Shown here piece by piece: positions 9,006 through 18,297 of a DNA stretch of 64,000 nucleotides. The notes beneath the pieces were generated by a model. That model saw only the letters and a program-made list of their open reading frames with translations. It did no database searches and was not told the DNA's origin. Numbering within the stretch: the first letter of the stretch is position 1; each line of letters opens with the position of its first letter. Source of the DNA: Flavobacterium channae (GTDB taxonomy: Bacteria > Bacteroidota > Bacteroidia > Flavobacteriales > Flavobacteriaceae); NCBI RefSeq assembly GCF_021172165.1, contig NZ_CP089096.1, positions 248,001-312,000 on the forward strand, read 5' to 3'. Position numbers and translations under genes: made by a program.

Positions 9006-12000
9006 TTATCTCTTTAAACTAAAATGTGATTTAAATTCTTTTCTTGTATTATCTTCAGTGTATTCCACTTTGAACCAATAATCGGTTGATGGTAGAAGTG
9101 CTCCATTGTATGTTCCGTCCCAACCATTTCCATCTGGACTTAATTGCTTAATTAATTTGCCATAACGATCGTAAATTGTTATCAATCCTAAATATTCGTC
9201 AGGAAGATTAATCATCCATCTGTCATTATATCCATCTCCATTTGGTGTAAAATAATTAGGATATGAAATTGTTTGAATAATATTTGTTGTCAATAATCCA
9301 CAAGCTTCAATGTCTCTAACGTATACTGTGTAAGTTCCATCATTTAAATCTGTAAAGATTGGACTTGATTGCCAATCGATAGCATTTAAACTGTATTCAT
9401 AAATACCAAAACCGCCAATTACATTAGTTTGAATAGTATTCAATCCTGTAGAAAATGCTGGAGTAATTAAGGTTGCACTAACACTTTCTGGTTCTGATGA
9501 TAATGTTATATTGATACTATCTGTAAAGCTACACGAAGTGTTTAAATTAGTAACAACAACAGAATAAGTGCCAGCACTTGTTACATTAAAAATTGCTATA
9601 TTTCCATCAGGATTAGTTGGAGTCCATATGTAGCTGTAACTTCCAGGTGTAGTAGGTGTTGCATTGATAATCTGAGAACCAATTCCTGTTACAGCATCAA
9701 TACAGATTACAAAATCGTTTCCTAAATCGGTATCTGGTAATGGATTAACAATTAATTCTAAAAACGGTCCTAATCCAGCACATTCGTATAAATTACTTTC
9801 TATTCGTACCCAGATAAGTTGTGTGTTGGGAGTTGTATTTCTAAAATTAGTAATATCTGTTATTGCATTTTGTTCAGTCTCTGCATCAGATTGATTTAAA
9901 TAATAACTAAAGTTGTAGGATTGACCAACAGGGAATAGAGCTATAAGAGCAGGTTCTATCTCTGTTAAATTAAAATATCCTATTCCATCACCATCAGGAT
10001 CGGTTGCACTTAAATAATCGTCACAAACATCGTCAATAGTGTATCTATAAGATTGAGCAATAGTGGTAGCTGATACAACTAGATTAACTTCGGAAACTCT
10101 AAAACAACCATTTGAATTTTCAATTCGTGCCCAAACGGAATCACCATTTGTTGCTAAAAAAGAAATTTCATTTGATACAAAATCATTATTGTTATTTGCT
10201 CCATTTAATGAATTGTGATATGAGAAAGTTAAAGCAGTATCAGTCGATATTAATATGTTTGCTTGTGTTAAATTGAATATTGTTGTAGCATCATTATCAG
10301 TATCACATTGTTTTAAATTAACTACAGCGTTTACAACTGGTTTTGGATTTACAACTAAGTTGAAAGAAGCGGTCACATAACAACCATTTGTTGTGTTAGT
10401 AAGTCTAACATATACGACTCTATTGTTAGTATATAAGCTAGTTATATTATTGCTTGCAGCTATTGCTTCTGTATTGTCATTGTGATATGTAATGCTATAG
10501 CCTGGAAGTAGAGTCTCAATTTCAGTGTTTTTTTGAGTTAAATCAAAAGTTACAAATCCATTTGTGTCATCTCCGTCTAAACTATTATCGCATAAGTTGA
10601 AATCTGTTATCACGGGAATTGTTGGAATAGGATTGTTTGTCACAGTTACAGTCGCGGATACTTCATCACAAACACCATTTGAAGGGATTGTATAAGTGTA
10701 AACACCTGAAATATCTGTGGCTGGATTAAAAATCCCTGTTCCAGAAGAAAGTGTTGGTGACCAAGTTCCTCCTGAAGTTACGCTACTTCCTAGTAAAGTA
10801 AATAAATCAAATGAATTTGCATTTTCACAAGTTGAATACGTTGTGCTTGTTCCTGCATTTGGTGCTTGCTCAATGGTGACGTTTACTTTGACAGGAATGG
10901 TGGTTAAAGATGCATTACAATCTTTTGTGAATTCGTAAATATATTCACCAGCAATATTTATTGTGGGATCAAAAATATTATTAGTTAAAGGAGCTCCACC
11001 TGCAGGAAGTGTCCAGGTACCGTTTTCTCCTGGATTTCCAGTAATGGCTTCAAAAAGATCAATAGTTTCATTAGAACAAATAGAAACGTTTGTGTCTTCA
11101 GGATTACTTCCAAAACCAGAATAATAACCTGCAAAACCAGAAGCTGTTCCAATAAATCCAAAAACACCTGCTGCTAAAGGTCCTGTTGACTCAATAGTAG
11201 TGTTTCCTGAAACATTATAAATTCGATAAGTAACCCAATCAGTATTTCCAAGTACAGGCTGTGCTTGTGTATTAGAAATAGCAATGCCATTTATTGATAT
11301 TGTTGCCGAAGCGTAAGTTAATATCATTAAATCTGATGTATAAGTTGTGGTGCCAATCCTATTTACATCAGGAATCATAACCGAATTTTGAAAGAAACAA
11401 CTTAATGGTGGTATAAAATTAAGACCCGCAGTAGCAGTGTCGGCTCCACCACCCAATAATTGATATGCGTAAACATTTTTTGATGTTCTTACATACATAT
11501 TTCTAGTTGTGGTTCCTTGATAAAAATTATTGTTAACTAAATAATACTCCCCTGCATTAATTATAGCATTTGGTATAGTTGCATCATTAATATAAATTTC
11601 GGTGTTATCTTCATTTGCAACAAGTAAAGGTAATTCCATGTCTTCAAGTCCATTACCTTCAATAAAGATATATTCATTGCCAATTTGTGACGCGGATACT
11701 ATTTGGTCAAGAGCAAAATCAGCTCTTCCACTTTGAATTCCACCTAAAGCATTACCACTATTAACAGCTATTGGTTTATTCGAACTTATTAAAGCTCCAA
11801 TTGCGCCATCTAAGTTGTCAGCCGTATCACTATATCCTGTGAAAATGATACTTTGCCCAGCGTTTAATGTATAACTTTGAGAAGCTAAGTTAAATGTTCC
11901 TGTACTAGTAGTAAAAGTTACATTTGGATTATAATCAGATAATTGAACGTTTGTATTGTTTTCTGTGGCCATAACACTAGCAACAAAAGATTTTCTATCA

Positions 12001-12452
12001 TCAAATAATTCATTAATAATGTGACCTAGCCTAAAGCTTGTTCCTATTCCGGGTTTTCCTTTTGAAACTAGCATTTCAGCATGATTTTGAGATCTTACTC
12101 TAAAACTAGCATAAAAATCTTTATTTCCTTCTAATATGATTCCTCGATCACTTAAAACAACATTTACATATTGTTGGTCAACAAACATTTTTGTGTTTTG
12201 CCCTATACCTAAGCTTATAGTTACAGGAGCACTAGCAGATAAAGTATATGGGCTTGAACCAACAGGATTTCCTGCGCCATCGGTTATTGTTACTTGAAAA
12301 GGAGTTGTTTCTTGTGTAGATAAATACAAATAATGATCACTAACGGCACTTGCATCTCTACAATGTAAAGGTGGAATCCAGTGCTTATTGCTTAACTGTG
12401 AGTAACAAACACTAGAGAGTAGTAAAAGTATATATGTAATTTTTTGAAACAT
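9006..12452 (-). CDS. T9SS cargo with IgGFc-binding-like N-terminal domain and type B sorting domain
   Basis: 1148 aa. Signal peptide at 1-18 (VCYSQ). Residues about 20-450 form a long beta-rich module with the pattern of the IgGFc-binding protein N-terminal domain (SDHYLYLSTQE, YTLNAGQSIIF, VYAYQLLGGG), found in many secreted Bacteroidota proteins. Then come several Ig/PKD-like repeats with paired cysteines (about 460-1060). The end (YFTPNGDGYNDRW ... IYDRYGKLIKQL ... NGALLPSTDYWF) is a type B T9SS sorting domain. A surface-binding role is inferred. Unlike the cargo at the left edge, it has no PorP/SprF gene beside it and must use one encoded elsewhere. It is followed 7 bases later by the enoyl-CoA hydratase family gene. 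Confidence 0.87.
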   Translation of the reverse strand: MFQKITYILLLLSSVCYSQLSNKHWIPPLHCRDASAVSDHYLYLSTQETTPFQVTITDGAGNPVGSSPYTLSASAPVTISLGIGQNTKMFVDQQYVNVVLSDRGIILEGNKDFYASFRVRSQNHAEMLVSKGKPGIGTSFRLGHIINELFDDRKSFVASVMATENNTNVQLSDYNPNVTFTTSTGTFNLASQSYTLNAGQSIIFTGYSDTADNLDGAIGALISSNKPIAVNSGNALGGIQSGRADFALDQIVSASQIGNEYIFIEGNGLEDMELPLLVANEDNTEIYINDATIPNAIINAGEYYLVNNNFYQGTTTRNMYVRTSKNVYAYQLLGGGADTATAGLNFIPPLSCFFQNSVMIPDVNRIGTTTYTSDLMILTYASATISINGIAISNTQAQPVLGNTDWVTYRIYNVSGNTTIESTGPLAAGVFGFIGTASGFAGYYSGFGSNPEDTNVSICSNETIDLFEAITGNPGENGTWTLPAGGAPLTNNIFDPTINIAGEYIYEFTKDCNASLTTIPVKVNVTIEQAPNAGTSTTYSTCENANSFDLFTLLGSSVTSGGTWSPTLSSGTGIFNPATDISGVYTYTIPSNGVCDEVSATVTVTNNPIPTIPVITDFNLCDNSLDGDDTNGFVTFDLTQKNTEIETLLPGYSITYHNDNTEAIAASNNITSLYTNNRVVYVRLTNTTNGCYVTASFNLVVNPKPVVNAVVNLKQCDTDNDATTIFNLTQANILISTDTALTFSYHNSLNGANNNNDFVSNEISFLATNGDSVWARIENSNGCFRVSEVNLVVSATTIAQSYRYTIDDVCDDYLSATDPDGDGIGYFNLTEIEPALIALFPVGQSYNFSYYLNQSDAETEQNAITDITNFRNTTPNTQLIWVRIESNLYECAGLGPFLELIVNPLPDTDLGNDFVICIDAVTGIGSQIINATPTTPGSYSYIWTPTNPDGNIAIFNVTSAGTYSVVVTNLNTSCSFTDSINITLSSEPESVSATLITPAFSTGLNTIQTNVIGGFGIYEYSLNAIDWQSSPIFTDLNDGTYTVYVRDIEACGLLTTNIIQTISYPNYFTPNGDGYNDRWMINLPDEYLGLITIYDRYGKLIKQLSPDGNGWDGTYNGALLPSTDYWFKVEYTEDNTRKEFKSHFSLKR

Positions 12453-12513
12453 TGCTTGAAATAATGATAGCTTGTAAAATTAAGGAGAAATGTAGAATTA
12501 ATCTAAATATTAA

Positions 12514-15500
12514 CTAAAAAAAGGCTCTTAATTGTATGTTTCCTGTGTGAATGGTCTTACTTGTTTCGCTATTTCTACCTTGATAATTTACGTTAACGTC
12601 TAAATATTGCGTTAAGTTTTTTTGTAAGAGCAATCGCCAAGTCTGATTTTTTCCAGGTTGTAAACCTTCAAGCATTTGAAATCCAACAGACGATAAAACA
12701 TTTCCATCAAATGTGTTGTTGTACATCGAAAATTCGCCATTAATACTAAATCCTTTTTCGCTATTGTAACTAAATGATGTGCCTAATCTGTTTTGTTTTA
12801 ATGTTTCAAATGCACCTATTAGATTCTCCTTTTGCAAGTAAACAAAGAAAATATCCCAACTCGCATTTTTAGAAAACAAGTAGCCAATCTTAGGTTCAAG
12901 ATGATAACTTGCTATTTCAAAATTACGACTTGGATAGTTTTCTGAATCTGATTTGCTTGTTGTTGTACTTCCTGAAAAGTTCACTAACCAACTTTTTTTA
13001 ATTAAGTGCTGGTATTGAATTTGGTGCGACCTATTTTTAGCAGCAATACTTCCAACAGAAAGTAAATTTTGACTTTCGTTTAACAAAAAAGAATATGTTG
13101 TAGAATGAAATTGTTTGCCTCTGTTAAAAAATAAACTATTTCTAAAATTAGTATTCAAACCAATTAACTTATCTTCATTTTTTGAAAACGGATTCATTTC
13201 AAAGTTGTTTCCGTTTCTAATAATTTTTCTTTCAATTAAAAAGGAAGTTTGGTTATAAAAATGAGAAACAAATTTTTTGAATCCTTTTTCGTTTTGCCAT
13301 TGGTTGAAATTAAAATTCAACGCTTGCGAAAATTTGTTTTGATGCGTTCTAACAAAAACTTGATTAGGTAAAAATACACGAACGTAAATCGCTAAATCAG
13401 AATATGGAGCAATTTCAAACTCTTGTAATTCCTGAATTCCGTTACCATTGTAATCGTTCCACATGTAAACACCTTGTCCGGGTTCTACTTGCAAGTACGT
13501 AAATTCTTGTTGTGCAATCGTGCCAGAACTGGTTTCATAAGCTGTTGTGGTTTGAATCAATTGATCAAAATATCGATCCGAATACAAAATTCGTGAATTC
13601 AATGAGGGTTCATCTTTTAAACTAGAATCTTCATATTTCAAAGTGCGATAATTCAAAAATACACTCAAATTGCTTTTTTCTGTTTTAATCAATTGCGATT
13701 TTAAATAATACGAGTTCGAATGATTTACTCGCTGAATTAGATTGTTTTGCAAACTATCATTTTGGCGTTGTAAAAATCCTAATTCCACAAAAACTTTCGT
13801 TGAATCGCCTCTTCCCACAAAAGCGCCATATTCTAAAAAGCGTTGGCTTAAAGCCGAAAATGTATTGGTTGCTTTTAGTTTTTCTGAATTATCTTCTAAA
13901 TTCACCGTTGCACCAACCCAATTTTTACCAAATTTGTATGACGAACGATTTTGACTTCTAGAAAATGAAGAATTTGATACTTCAGAATCACTTTTCATGG
14001 TACTTGACTGACTCCAAATCATCCATTTTTTTGTTGTATATCTTCCTGAAAAAGTATGTTTCTTTCCCGAAAAAGCATCTCCAAAAGCTAAATTCTCAAA
14101 CTGATAAATCGCATTTCCTTTGTTGTCAAAATTAAAATCCAATCCCGAAGTCAAAAAACTTTGATTACCTAGTAATGGGGCAGTTATATTCCAATCCCGA
14201 TTAAATTCAATGTTGAACAAACGTTCGATAGGTTTGAAATTTTCTTGTACCAATTGATAATTTGCAAAAGCATCAATTTTGGTTTTTCCATCAAAAACAC
14301 GTTGCTTTCCATTGAATTTTCCAGCAAATCCTTTATTGTTATCATCGTCTAAATTAGAATACAAATTTTGGTCGCTATTGCTCATTGCTAATTCAAAATC
14401 GAATAGTGTTTTTTCACTCGGATTGTATTTTCCTAAAATCGTTGCCATTTGAATTTTTGTTGGTGCAATCAAACGAACAATAGGTTCATAATTTCCTTGT
14501 GGAATTCCAGCAATTGGCTCCACATATTCGTAGATTTTTCCAACTGCTTGGTTGTTTGCCAAAATGTAATTTCCTTGAAAATTCCCAACTAATGAAAAAC
14601 GAACATTATACAATTCATCATCTGGATTGTTTGAATATTCAAATACTTCAACGCCACTAATTAATACTTTTTTGTACAAAATTTTATTTTCGGAATATGA
14701 ATCTAAATAAGCCGAAGGTCCGTTCATTTGTGAAATATCATCACCTGCATTTTGCAAAATGGCAATTTGTTCTTGAGATAAATTTTGTTGCAATGGTTGG
14801 TTTTTCACATCACTTTCCGAGTATACATAACCGCCAATTTCCCAATTTTCTCTTTCATGCGAAATACCGCCATACGTAATAAATCGAGTAAAATTTCTAT
14901 CGGTGTATTGGTATTCAATATTAATTCGCATTTCGGAAGTAATCGGAAATAAAGAAGTGAAAATGATTTCTCCAGCGTTATAATCGATAATGTAATCGTT
15001 GTTTTCTCCACGAGTTTTCAAAATTCCGTTTACATAAACACGCTCCGAACCTGAAATAACCAAAACATACAATTCATTATTGTTGCCTCGTAGTTTGTAT
15101 GGTCCTTGATTCCCTTCTTGACCTGTAAAAGTGCTTCGTGCATATTGTCCGCGGACTAATGCTCCTGAAGCAATTACTTCGGTTTTTTTATCAGGAGTTC
15201 CAAAAGTGAAACGTGTGGCTAAACCTTGAACTTTTTTGTTGAAATTTAAGAATGCCGATTTTCTGTTTTCTAGAAATAAATCACCAGCACGAATGTTCCA
15301 TTTGTCCGAAAATAATTCGATGAAAATTTGATCAAACTCGTCTAGTTTTTGCGAATAACCACCTTCTTGTAATGGAATATTACTGTCTTGTATAGAAGCA
15401 CGTAAACTGACTTTATCCGAAATTTTACCTGTGATTTGTAAATCTAAATTGGAATTCACCACCGTATTTTGATTATTTCCAACAGTAACGCCACGCGTAA

Positions 15501-15918
15501 TACTTCCTGATGTATTTAATCCATCAAAAGGTTTGAATTTGGTGTTTTTTTCTTTTTTGAAAACCACTAACTTTCCTGCTTCGTTAGCAACTACTTTGTC
15601 GTCATCGTAGATAGAATAAGTTTTGGTTAAAAATTCAGGAAATTTTGCATAGCGAACTACTAAAGAATCAGAAGTGTTTATTTCTTTGATGAAAACTACC
15701 GTTCCTTTTTGGAAATTTACTTTGTAAAAACTCGAATCGATTAATGTTCCGTTTTTGTCTTTAATTTCAAAAAAGGAATTGTTTAAGCTGAATTTTTCAA
15801 TTGAAATGGTGTCTTTTGAAAAAGCAATTTTTTTAGTTGGATACGATTGTAATGTCTCTTGAGTATAACCACTCAAAAAACAGAATAAAAATCCCACTAA
15901 AAAAACAATTTTTTGCAT
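12514..15918 (-). CDS. Large predicted outer membrane beta-barrel protein, function unknown
   Basis: 1134 aa, signal peptide at 1-19 (FLSGYTQ). The first third contains beta-rich periplasmic-looking segments, including a unit reading SERVYVNGILKTRGENNDYIIDYNAGEI that recurs in other large envelope proteins. Residues 130-230 and the last 600 or so are alternating, aromatic-rich strands typical of an outer membrane barrel, and the protein ends in Phe-Phe, as many barrels do. There is no TonB box or plug domain that I can recognise and no T9SS sorting domain. It lies 61 bases upstream of the type B cargo gene on the same strand, so a role in export or anchoring of that cargo is possible but unproven. 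Confidence 0.75.
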   Translation of the reverse strand: MQKIVFLVGFLFCFLSGYTQETLQSYPTKKIAFSKDTISIEKFSLNNSFFEIKDKNGTLIDSSFYKVNFQKGTVVFIKEINTSDSLVVRYAKFPEFLTKTYSIYDDDKVVANEAGKLVVFKKEKNTKFKPFDGLNTSGSITRGVTVGNNQNTVVNSNLDLQITGKISDKVSLRASIQDSNIPLQEGGYSQKLDEFDQIFIELFSDKWNIRAGDLFLENRKSAFLNFNKKVQGLATRFTFGTPDKKTEVIASGALVRGQYARSTFTGQEGNQGPYKLRGNNNELYVLVISGSERVYVNGILKTRGENNDYIIDYNAGEIIFTSLFPITSEMRINIEYQYTDRNFTRFITYGGISHERENWEIGGYVYSESDVKNQPLQQNLSQEQIAILQNAGDDISQMNGPSAYLDSYSENKILYKKVLISGVEVFEYSNNPDDELYNVRFSLVGNFQGNYILANNQAVGKIYEYVEPIAGIPQGNYEPIVRLIAPTKIQMATILGKYNPSEKTLFDFELAMSNSDQNLYSNLDDDNNKGFAGKFNGKQRVFDGKTKIDAFANYQLVQENFKPIERLFNIEFNRDWNITAPLLGNQSFLTSGLDFNFDNKGNAIYQFENLAFGDAFSGKKHTFSGRYTTKKWMIWSQSSTMKSDSEVSNSSFSRSQNRSSYKFGKNWVGATVNLEDNSEKLKATNTFSALSQRFLEYGAFVGRGDSTKVFVELGFLQRQNDSLQNNLIQRVNHSNSYYLKSQLIKTEKSNLSVFLNYRTLKYEDSSLKDEPSLNSRILYSDRYFDQLIQTTTAYETSSGTIAQQEFTYLQVEPGQGVYMWNDYNGNGIQELQEFEIAPYSDLAIYVRVFLPNQVFVRTHQNKFSQALNFNFNQWQNEKGFKKFVSHFYNQTSFLIERKIIRNGNNFEMNPFSKNEDKLIGLNTNFRNSLFFNRGKQFHSTTYSFLLNESQNLLSVGSIAAKNRSHQIQYQHLIKKSWLVNFSGSTTTSKSDSENYPSRNFEIASYHLEPKIGYLFSKNASWDIFFVYLQKENLIGAFETLKQNRLGTSFSYNSEKGFSINGEFSMYNNTFDGNVLSSVGFQMLEGLQPGKNQTWRLLLQKNLTQYLDVNVNYQGRNSETSKTIHTGNIQLRAFF

Positions 15919-15940
15919 AAATACTATAACTCCGAATCTT

Positions 15941-15948
15941 CAAAAGTA
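15941..15948 (-). promoter_or_regulatory. Candidate -7 element for the outer membrane protein gene
   Basis: The reverse strand reads TACTTTTG, an exact TAnnTTTG match, 22 bases before the ATG at 15918. No good TTG is visible at the -33 distance, so support is partial. Confidence 0.45.
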
Positions 15949-15985
15949 GTATTTATTGTTGGAAAAAAGGAATGATTTTGTTTGA

Positions 15986-16033
15986 ACCGCAGATTCACAG
16001 ATTTTTTTAAATAGCAATCTGCGAATCTGCGGT
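15986..16033. repeat. 48-bp imperfect palindrome with 18-bp arms (REP-like element)
   Basis: Left arm 15986-16003 and right arm 16016-16033 are inverted copies with one mismatch in 18, around an A/T-rich 12-base spacer. Each arm itself contains a direct repeat of CAGATT. It lies between two minus-strand genes (ends 13 bases before the stop of the 113-aa gene, starts 67 bases from the next start) and has no T-run on either strand, so it is not an obvious terminator. The G+C content of the arms stands out in this A+T-rich region. Similar CCGCAGATT-type palindromes recur in Flavobacteriaceae genomes to my recollection; copy number here cannot be tested. Confidence 0.75.
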
Positions 16034-16045
16034 AAATTATTTTAA

Positions 16046-16387
16046 CTATTTGTTTTCGGAGATAGAAATTATCTCATTATAAATATAATAACTAAATGCT
16101 TTGTCTTTGTTTGTAAAACGTTTTAAATTCGATTTACCATTTCTATTGTTCAAATGATAAACATTGTAAAAAAAGAAATTCTTTTCAAAAACCCAACCCT
16201 CAACTGTTCGTTTATCTTCACAAAACAACAACCAATTATTATGTGTTGAATTGTTTTTAATCAAATATTCATACACAAGTAATTCAGAAAAATCATCAAA
16301 ATAATATTCTTTAACCAAATTATAAACTGATAAATTTGGATTTGAATTCAATTCTTTCGGAATATTTAATAATTTTTCTAAACTCAA
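16046..16387 (-). CDS. Hypothetical protein, 113 aa
   Basis: The ATG-initiated frame is unbroken, rich in Asn, Phe, Tyr and Lys, with no signal peptide and no membrane segment. Predicted helix-strand mix: N-terminal helices (LEKLLNIPKEL, LVKEYYFDDFSELLVYEYLI), then strands (WLLFCED, VEGWVFEKNFFFYNVYHL). No motif recognised. It lies 56 bases downstream of the aspartate kinase gene on the same strand and may be read through from it. It is a plausible small soluble protein; function unknown. Confidence 0.6.
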   Translation of the reverse strand: MSLEKLLNIPKELNSNPNLSVYNLVKEYYFDDFSELLVYEYLIKNNSTHNNWLLFCEDKRTVEGWVFEKNFFFYNVYHLNNRNGKSNLKRFTNKDKAFSYYIYNEIISISENK

Positions 16388-16443
16388 TTTTTACACTTTC
16401 TAGAATTGGCACATTGACTAATTGTCTAATTGCTACATTAAAA

Positions 16444-17697
16444 TTACTCCTTCGTAATCACTTGCATTGTTTCTCTCGAAATTTGGCGTAACAATATCGT
16501 TTTGTTTGTTTCAACTACTTTAGCAGCATTTTCATCAAAGTATCTAATAGTATAAAGCGATACATTTTCGTTGTACGCTACTTTGAATTTTTTAGCCAAT
16601 ACTTTTCTTAATTCTTCAAAGTTGTTGTATTTATCTTCAATACAAACCGAGAAACTAATTGCTGTATTTTGAATTAAGTTTACTTTGATTTTATATTTTG
16701 AAAACAATCCAAAAATCTCACTGATATGATTTTCCATGATAAAATCGAAATCAATAGATGATAACGATAATAACAATTGGTTTTTCTTTACAATAAAACA
16801 AGAAGTTTGCGGAATCAAATCGGCACCTCTAGATACACTTGTTCCAGGTAATGTTGGGTTAATAAACGATTTTACAAATAACGGAATTTCCTTTTTCTGT
16901 AAAGGTTGTAGTGTTTTTGGGTGAATTACCGAAGCTCCGTAAAAAGCCAACTCGATTGCTTCTCTATAAGAAATTTGGTTCAACAAAATCGCATTTTCAA
17001 AATATCTTGGATCGGCATTTAAAACGCCTGGAACGTCTTTCCAAATAGTAACACTTTCTGCTCCTAAACAATAAGCAAAAATTGCAGCAGTGTAATCCGA
17101 ACCTTCACGACCTAAAGTAGTAGTGAAATTATTCTCATCAGAACCTAAAAATCCTTGTGTGATGTTTAGAGTTTTCTTTTTAACCCCTTTTGAGATTAGT
17201 TTTTGAGTGGTTTCCCAATCAACTTGTCCATCTCGATAATTGTTGTCGGTTTTAATCAACGGACGAACATCAATCCAATTGTTTATTAATCCTTGCGAAT
17301 TGAAATAATGACTTACAATCGTAGTTGATACCAATTCTCCAATACTTACAACTTGATCGTAAACGAAGTTATAGTTTGGTGATTTATTGCTACGAATGAA
17401 ATATTCTAAATCGTCGAAATGTGCGTTTACATCAAAAAATACATCATGATCTTCGTCTTCAAATAAGTCTAGTAAAATTTGGTTGTGGTACTTTCGTACT
17501 TCTTGAAGTGATGCATGTAATTCCTTAGATTTTTCAAAATAGTTTTTGATAACCACTTCTAATGCATTTGTGGTTTTTCCCATTGCAGAAATTACTAATA
17601 AAACATCTTCATGTCCTACAGTGTTTAAAACATGTAATACGTTTTTTACGCCTTCGGCATCTTTAACTGATGCACCTCCAAATTTAAAAATTTTCAT
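16444..17697 (-). CDS. Aspartate kinase (monofunctional)
   Basis: 417 aa. The N-terminal motif KFGGASVKDAEGV is the amino-acid kinase signature (usually KFGGTS). The TTLGREGSDYTAAIFA motif is the aspartate-binding and catalytic region (commonly GRGGSD). Two ACT-like regulatory segments fill the last 120 residues (about 290-400). It phosphorylates aspartate as the first step to lysine, threonine, methionine and diaminopimelate for peptidoglycan. There is no homoserine dehydrogenase fusion, unlike ThrA. Start 9 bases after the GNAT gene stop indicates a two-gene operon. Which amino acid inhibits it cannot be read from sequence. Confidence 0.9.
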   Translation of the reverse strand: MKIFKFGGASVKDAEGVKNVLHVLNTVGHEDVLLVISAMGKTTNALEVVIKNYFEKSKELHASLQEVRKYHNQILLDLFEDEDHDVFFDVNAHFDDLEYFIRSNKSPNYNFVYDQVVSIGELVSTTIVSHYFNSQGLINNWIDVRPLIKTDNNYRDGQVDWETTQKLISKGVKKKTLNITQGFLGSDENNFTTTLGREGSDYTAAIFAYCLGAESVTIWKDVPGVLNADPRYFENAILLNQISYREAIELAFYGASVIHPKTLQPLQKKEIPLFVKSFINPTLPGTSVSRGADLIPQTSCFIVKKNQLLLSLSSIDFDFIMENHISEIFGLFSKYKIKVNLIQNTAISFSVCIEDKYNNFEELRKVLAKKFKVAYNENVSLYTIRYFDENAAKVVETNKTILLRQISRETMQVITKE

Positions 17698-17706
17698 TTT
17701 GAAGAA

Positions 17707-18183
17707 TTATATAGTTGTGTTTAAAAATTGTTCAATTCCTTTTTCGTCCATGTGTACTACACGCCAATCTCCTATTAATTTTGCTCCCGATTTTTCATAA
17801 AAATCAATCGCGGGTGTGTTCCAGTCTAAAACATTCCATTCGATACGGCGAACGTTTTCGGCTTTTCCTTGTTTAATGATTTCTTTGTAAAGCGCAAATC
17901 CGGCACCTGTTCCACGTTTGCTTTCTTTTACAATTAAATCTTCTAAATGAATGGTTTTTCCTTTCCAAGTTGAATAACGGTAATAGTACAAAGCCATTCC
18001 AATAATTGCATTGTCAACTTCGGCAACGAAACATTGAAAAAGTGGATTTTCAGAAAAACCATCGCGAACCAAATCTTTAACCGTAACTACAACGGCATCA
18101 GGTTCTTTTTCAAAAACAGCCAATTCTTGTATCAATTCTAATACGGAAGGCATGTCGTTTTTTGTTGCTTTTCTAATTGTCAT
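17707..18183 (-). CDS. GNAT family N-acetyltransferase (diamine acetyltransferase-like)
   Basis: 158 aa, a single GNAT domain. The acetyl-CoA loop is at about residues 91-97 (SKRGTGAGFALY, matching R/Q-x-x-G-x-G/A). The start TIRKATKNDMPSVLELIQELAVFEKEPD and the segment LEDLIVKESKRGTGAG resemble spermidine/spermine and thialysine acetyltransferases (SAT-type). The late motif WNVLDWNTPAIDFYEKSGA is the usual strand and helix before the C-terminus. Substrate is inferred, not shown. It is the first gene of the operon with aspartate kinase. Confidence 0.82.
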   Translation of the reverse strand: MTIRKATKNDMPSVLELIQELAVFEKEPDAVVVTVKDLVRDGFSENPLFQCFVAEVDNAIIGMALYYYRYSTWKGKTIHLEDLIVKESKRGTGAGFALYKEIIKQGKAENVRRIEWNVLDWNTPAIDFYEKSGAKLIGDWRVVHMDEKGIEQFLNTTI

Positions 18184-18199
18184 TTTTCAAAATTTTTTA

Positions 18200-18231
18200 C
18201 AAAAGTAAAATTAACTTAAACATCTTTTCAA
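18200..18231 (-). promoter_or_regulatory. Promoter for the GNAT-aspartate kinase operon
   Basis: Reverse strand TTG at 18231-18229, 21-base spacer, then TACTTTTG at 18207-18200 (exact TAnnTTTG). This gives a transcription start near 18195 and a leader of about 12 bases before the ATG at 18183. Confidence 0.6.
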
Positions 18232-18297
18232 ATTAATTCTATCATTTCACAAATTTACCGATATTTGTGCCTTAAACACAACTACATCGATTGCGAA

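Noticed and set aside
18265..18297. N-terminal extension of fructose bisphosphatase to a TTG start
   Set aside because: The TTG is within a near-consensus -7 promoter box; the ATG at 18298 gives the normal family length.
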